From positions 1 through 6,165 of the forward strand of contig DUEQ01000218.1 of assembly GCA_011192085.1 (NCBI GenBank): a stretch of 6,165 nucleotides of DNA. Reading direction: 5' to 3'. A model generated the notes under the pieces. That model did not search any database. It saw only the letters and a program-made list of their open reading frames with translations, and was not told the origin of the DNA. The stretch comes from Caldilineae bacterium. GTDB taxonomy: Bacteria > Chloroflexota > Anaerolineae > J102. Every line of letters begins with the position of its first letter. Position 1 is the stretch's first letter. The translations under genes and the position numbers were made by a program. Shown here piece by piece: positions 5,842 through 6,165 of the stretch.

Positions 5842-6165
5842 TGGCACGCGATGCGGACAAACCGCGCTGGTCGGACGCGCGCCTGGCGATCCTGGGGCCT
5901 TTTCCGCCCCGGCCCGGAGGCGTGTCGGTGCAATGCGCCTTGCTGGCCGACGCGCTGATGGGGGAGGGCGCGCAGGTCGCGCGCATCAACACCGACCTGC
6001 CAGGTTGGCGGGGGAAGGGATGGCGCAGGGGCGCGTTCCCCCTGGCGCAGGTGGCCCACGTCCTCCGCGAATTGCATCGCACCCGCGACCGATGGGACAT
6101 CCTGCACGTGCACGCGGCGTCGTGGTGGGGATTCATGCCCGCGGTGGCGGGTCTGATGGCTCGAC
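5841..6165 (+). CDS. GT-B glycosyltransferase (family 4-like) N-terminus, 3'-partial
   Basis: The frame opens with ATG 5841, overlapping the upstream stop as TGATG, and stays open for 108 residues to the window edge. AAGG (5833-5836) lies 4 bases upstream as a possible ribosome site. After a polar lead the protein reads 'LAILGPFPPRPGGVSVQCALLADAL' (residues 15-39), the glycine-rich first beta-strand/loop/helix of the GT-B fold found in family 4 glycosyltransferases, then 'DILHVHAASWWGFMPAVAGLMA' (86-107), the second typical 'D-x-x-H-x-H' strand. The acceptor-binding N-terminal domain has begun; the C-terminal nucleotide-sugar domain with its E-x7-E motif would lie outside. It probably adds a sugar to a lipid-linked glycan in the same operon. 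Donor and acceptor cannot be determined. Confidence 0.82.
   Translation, partial: MARDADKPRWSDARLAILGPFPPRPGGVSVQCALLADALMGEGAQVARINTDLPGWRGKGWRRGAFPLAQVAHVLRELHRTRDRWDILHVHAASWWGFMPAVAGLMAR

Noticed and set aside
4363..5847. Long open frame (494 codons) on the minus strand opposite the CapK-like gene
   Set aside because: It is an antisense shadow. The protein is His/Gln/Gly/Arg-rich with no recognisable motif, while the + strand frame carries a full set of adenylating-enzyme motifs.

Overview
The window is GC-rich bacterial DNA with every credible gene on the + strand. It looks like a chromosomal junction between a respiratory operon and a surface-polysaccharide locus. GTG/TTG starts, high G+C at third codon positions, a non-LPS-like polysaccharide cluster and an intergenic heptamer-built inverted repeat fit an Anaerolineae-type Chloroflexota bacterium. 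That placement is inference from general resemblance and rests on no marker gene.

Region 1 (1-1347) holds the 3' part of nuoN, the membrane subunit N of NADH:quinone oxidoreductase (complex I). It has its conserved proton-channel residues and ends at a strong intrinsic terminator, so it is probably the end of a nuo operon that begins outside the window. Its first 50 bases contain a 20-bp direct repeat that is translated as part of the protein.

Region 2 (1348-2120) contains a 27-bp-arm inverted repeat made of degenerate 7-bp units, then a small gene whose signal peptide and helical body lie in different reading frames. This is a natural frameshift, a decayed gene or a sequencing error.

Region 3 (2121-2960) is a DegV/FakB-type fatty-acid-binding protein, with a weak candidate promoter placed so that its mRNA would be leaderless or nearly so.

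Region 4 (2975-6165) starts with a good sigma70-like promoter whose -10 box sits only 6 bases before an ATG, which predicts a leaderless transcript. It drives a tightly coupled set of genes with TGATG stop/start overlaps: a polytopic O-antigen ligase/polymerase-like protein, a CapK/PaaK-type adenylate-forming enzyme, and the first 108 residues of a GT-B (family 4-like) glycosyltransferase that runs off the window. Together they look like the beginning of an exopolysaccharide or cell-surface glycan operon.

I do not see a clearly new biological system. The items most worth a second look are the heptamer inverted repeat, the frameshifted small secreted-protein gene and the leaderless promoter geometry.
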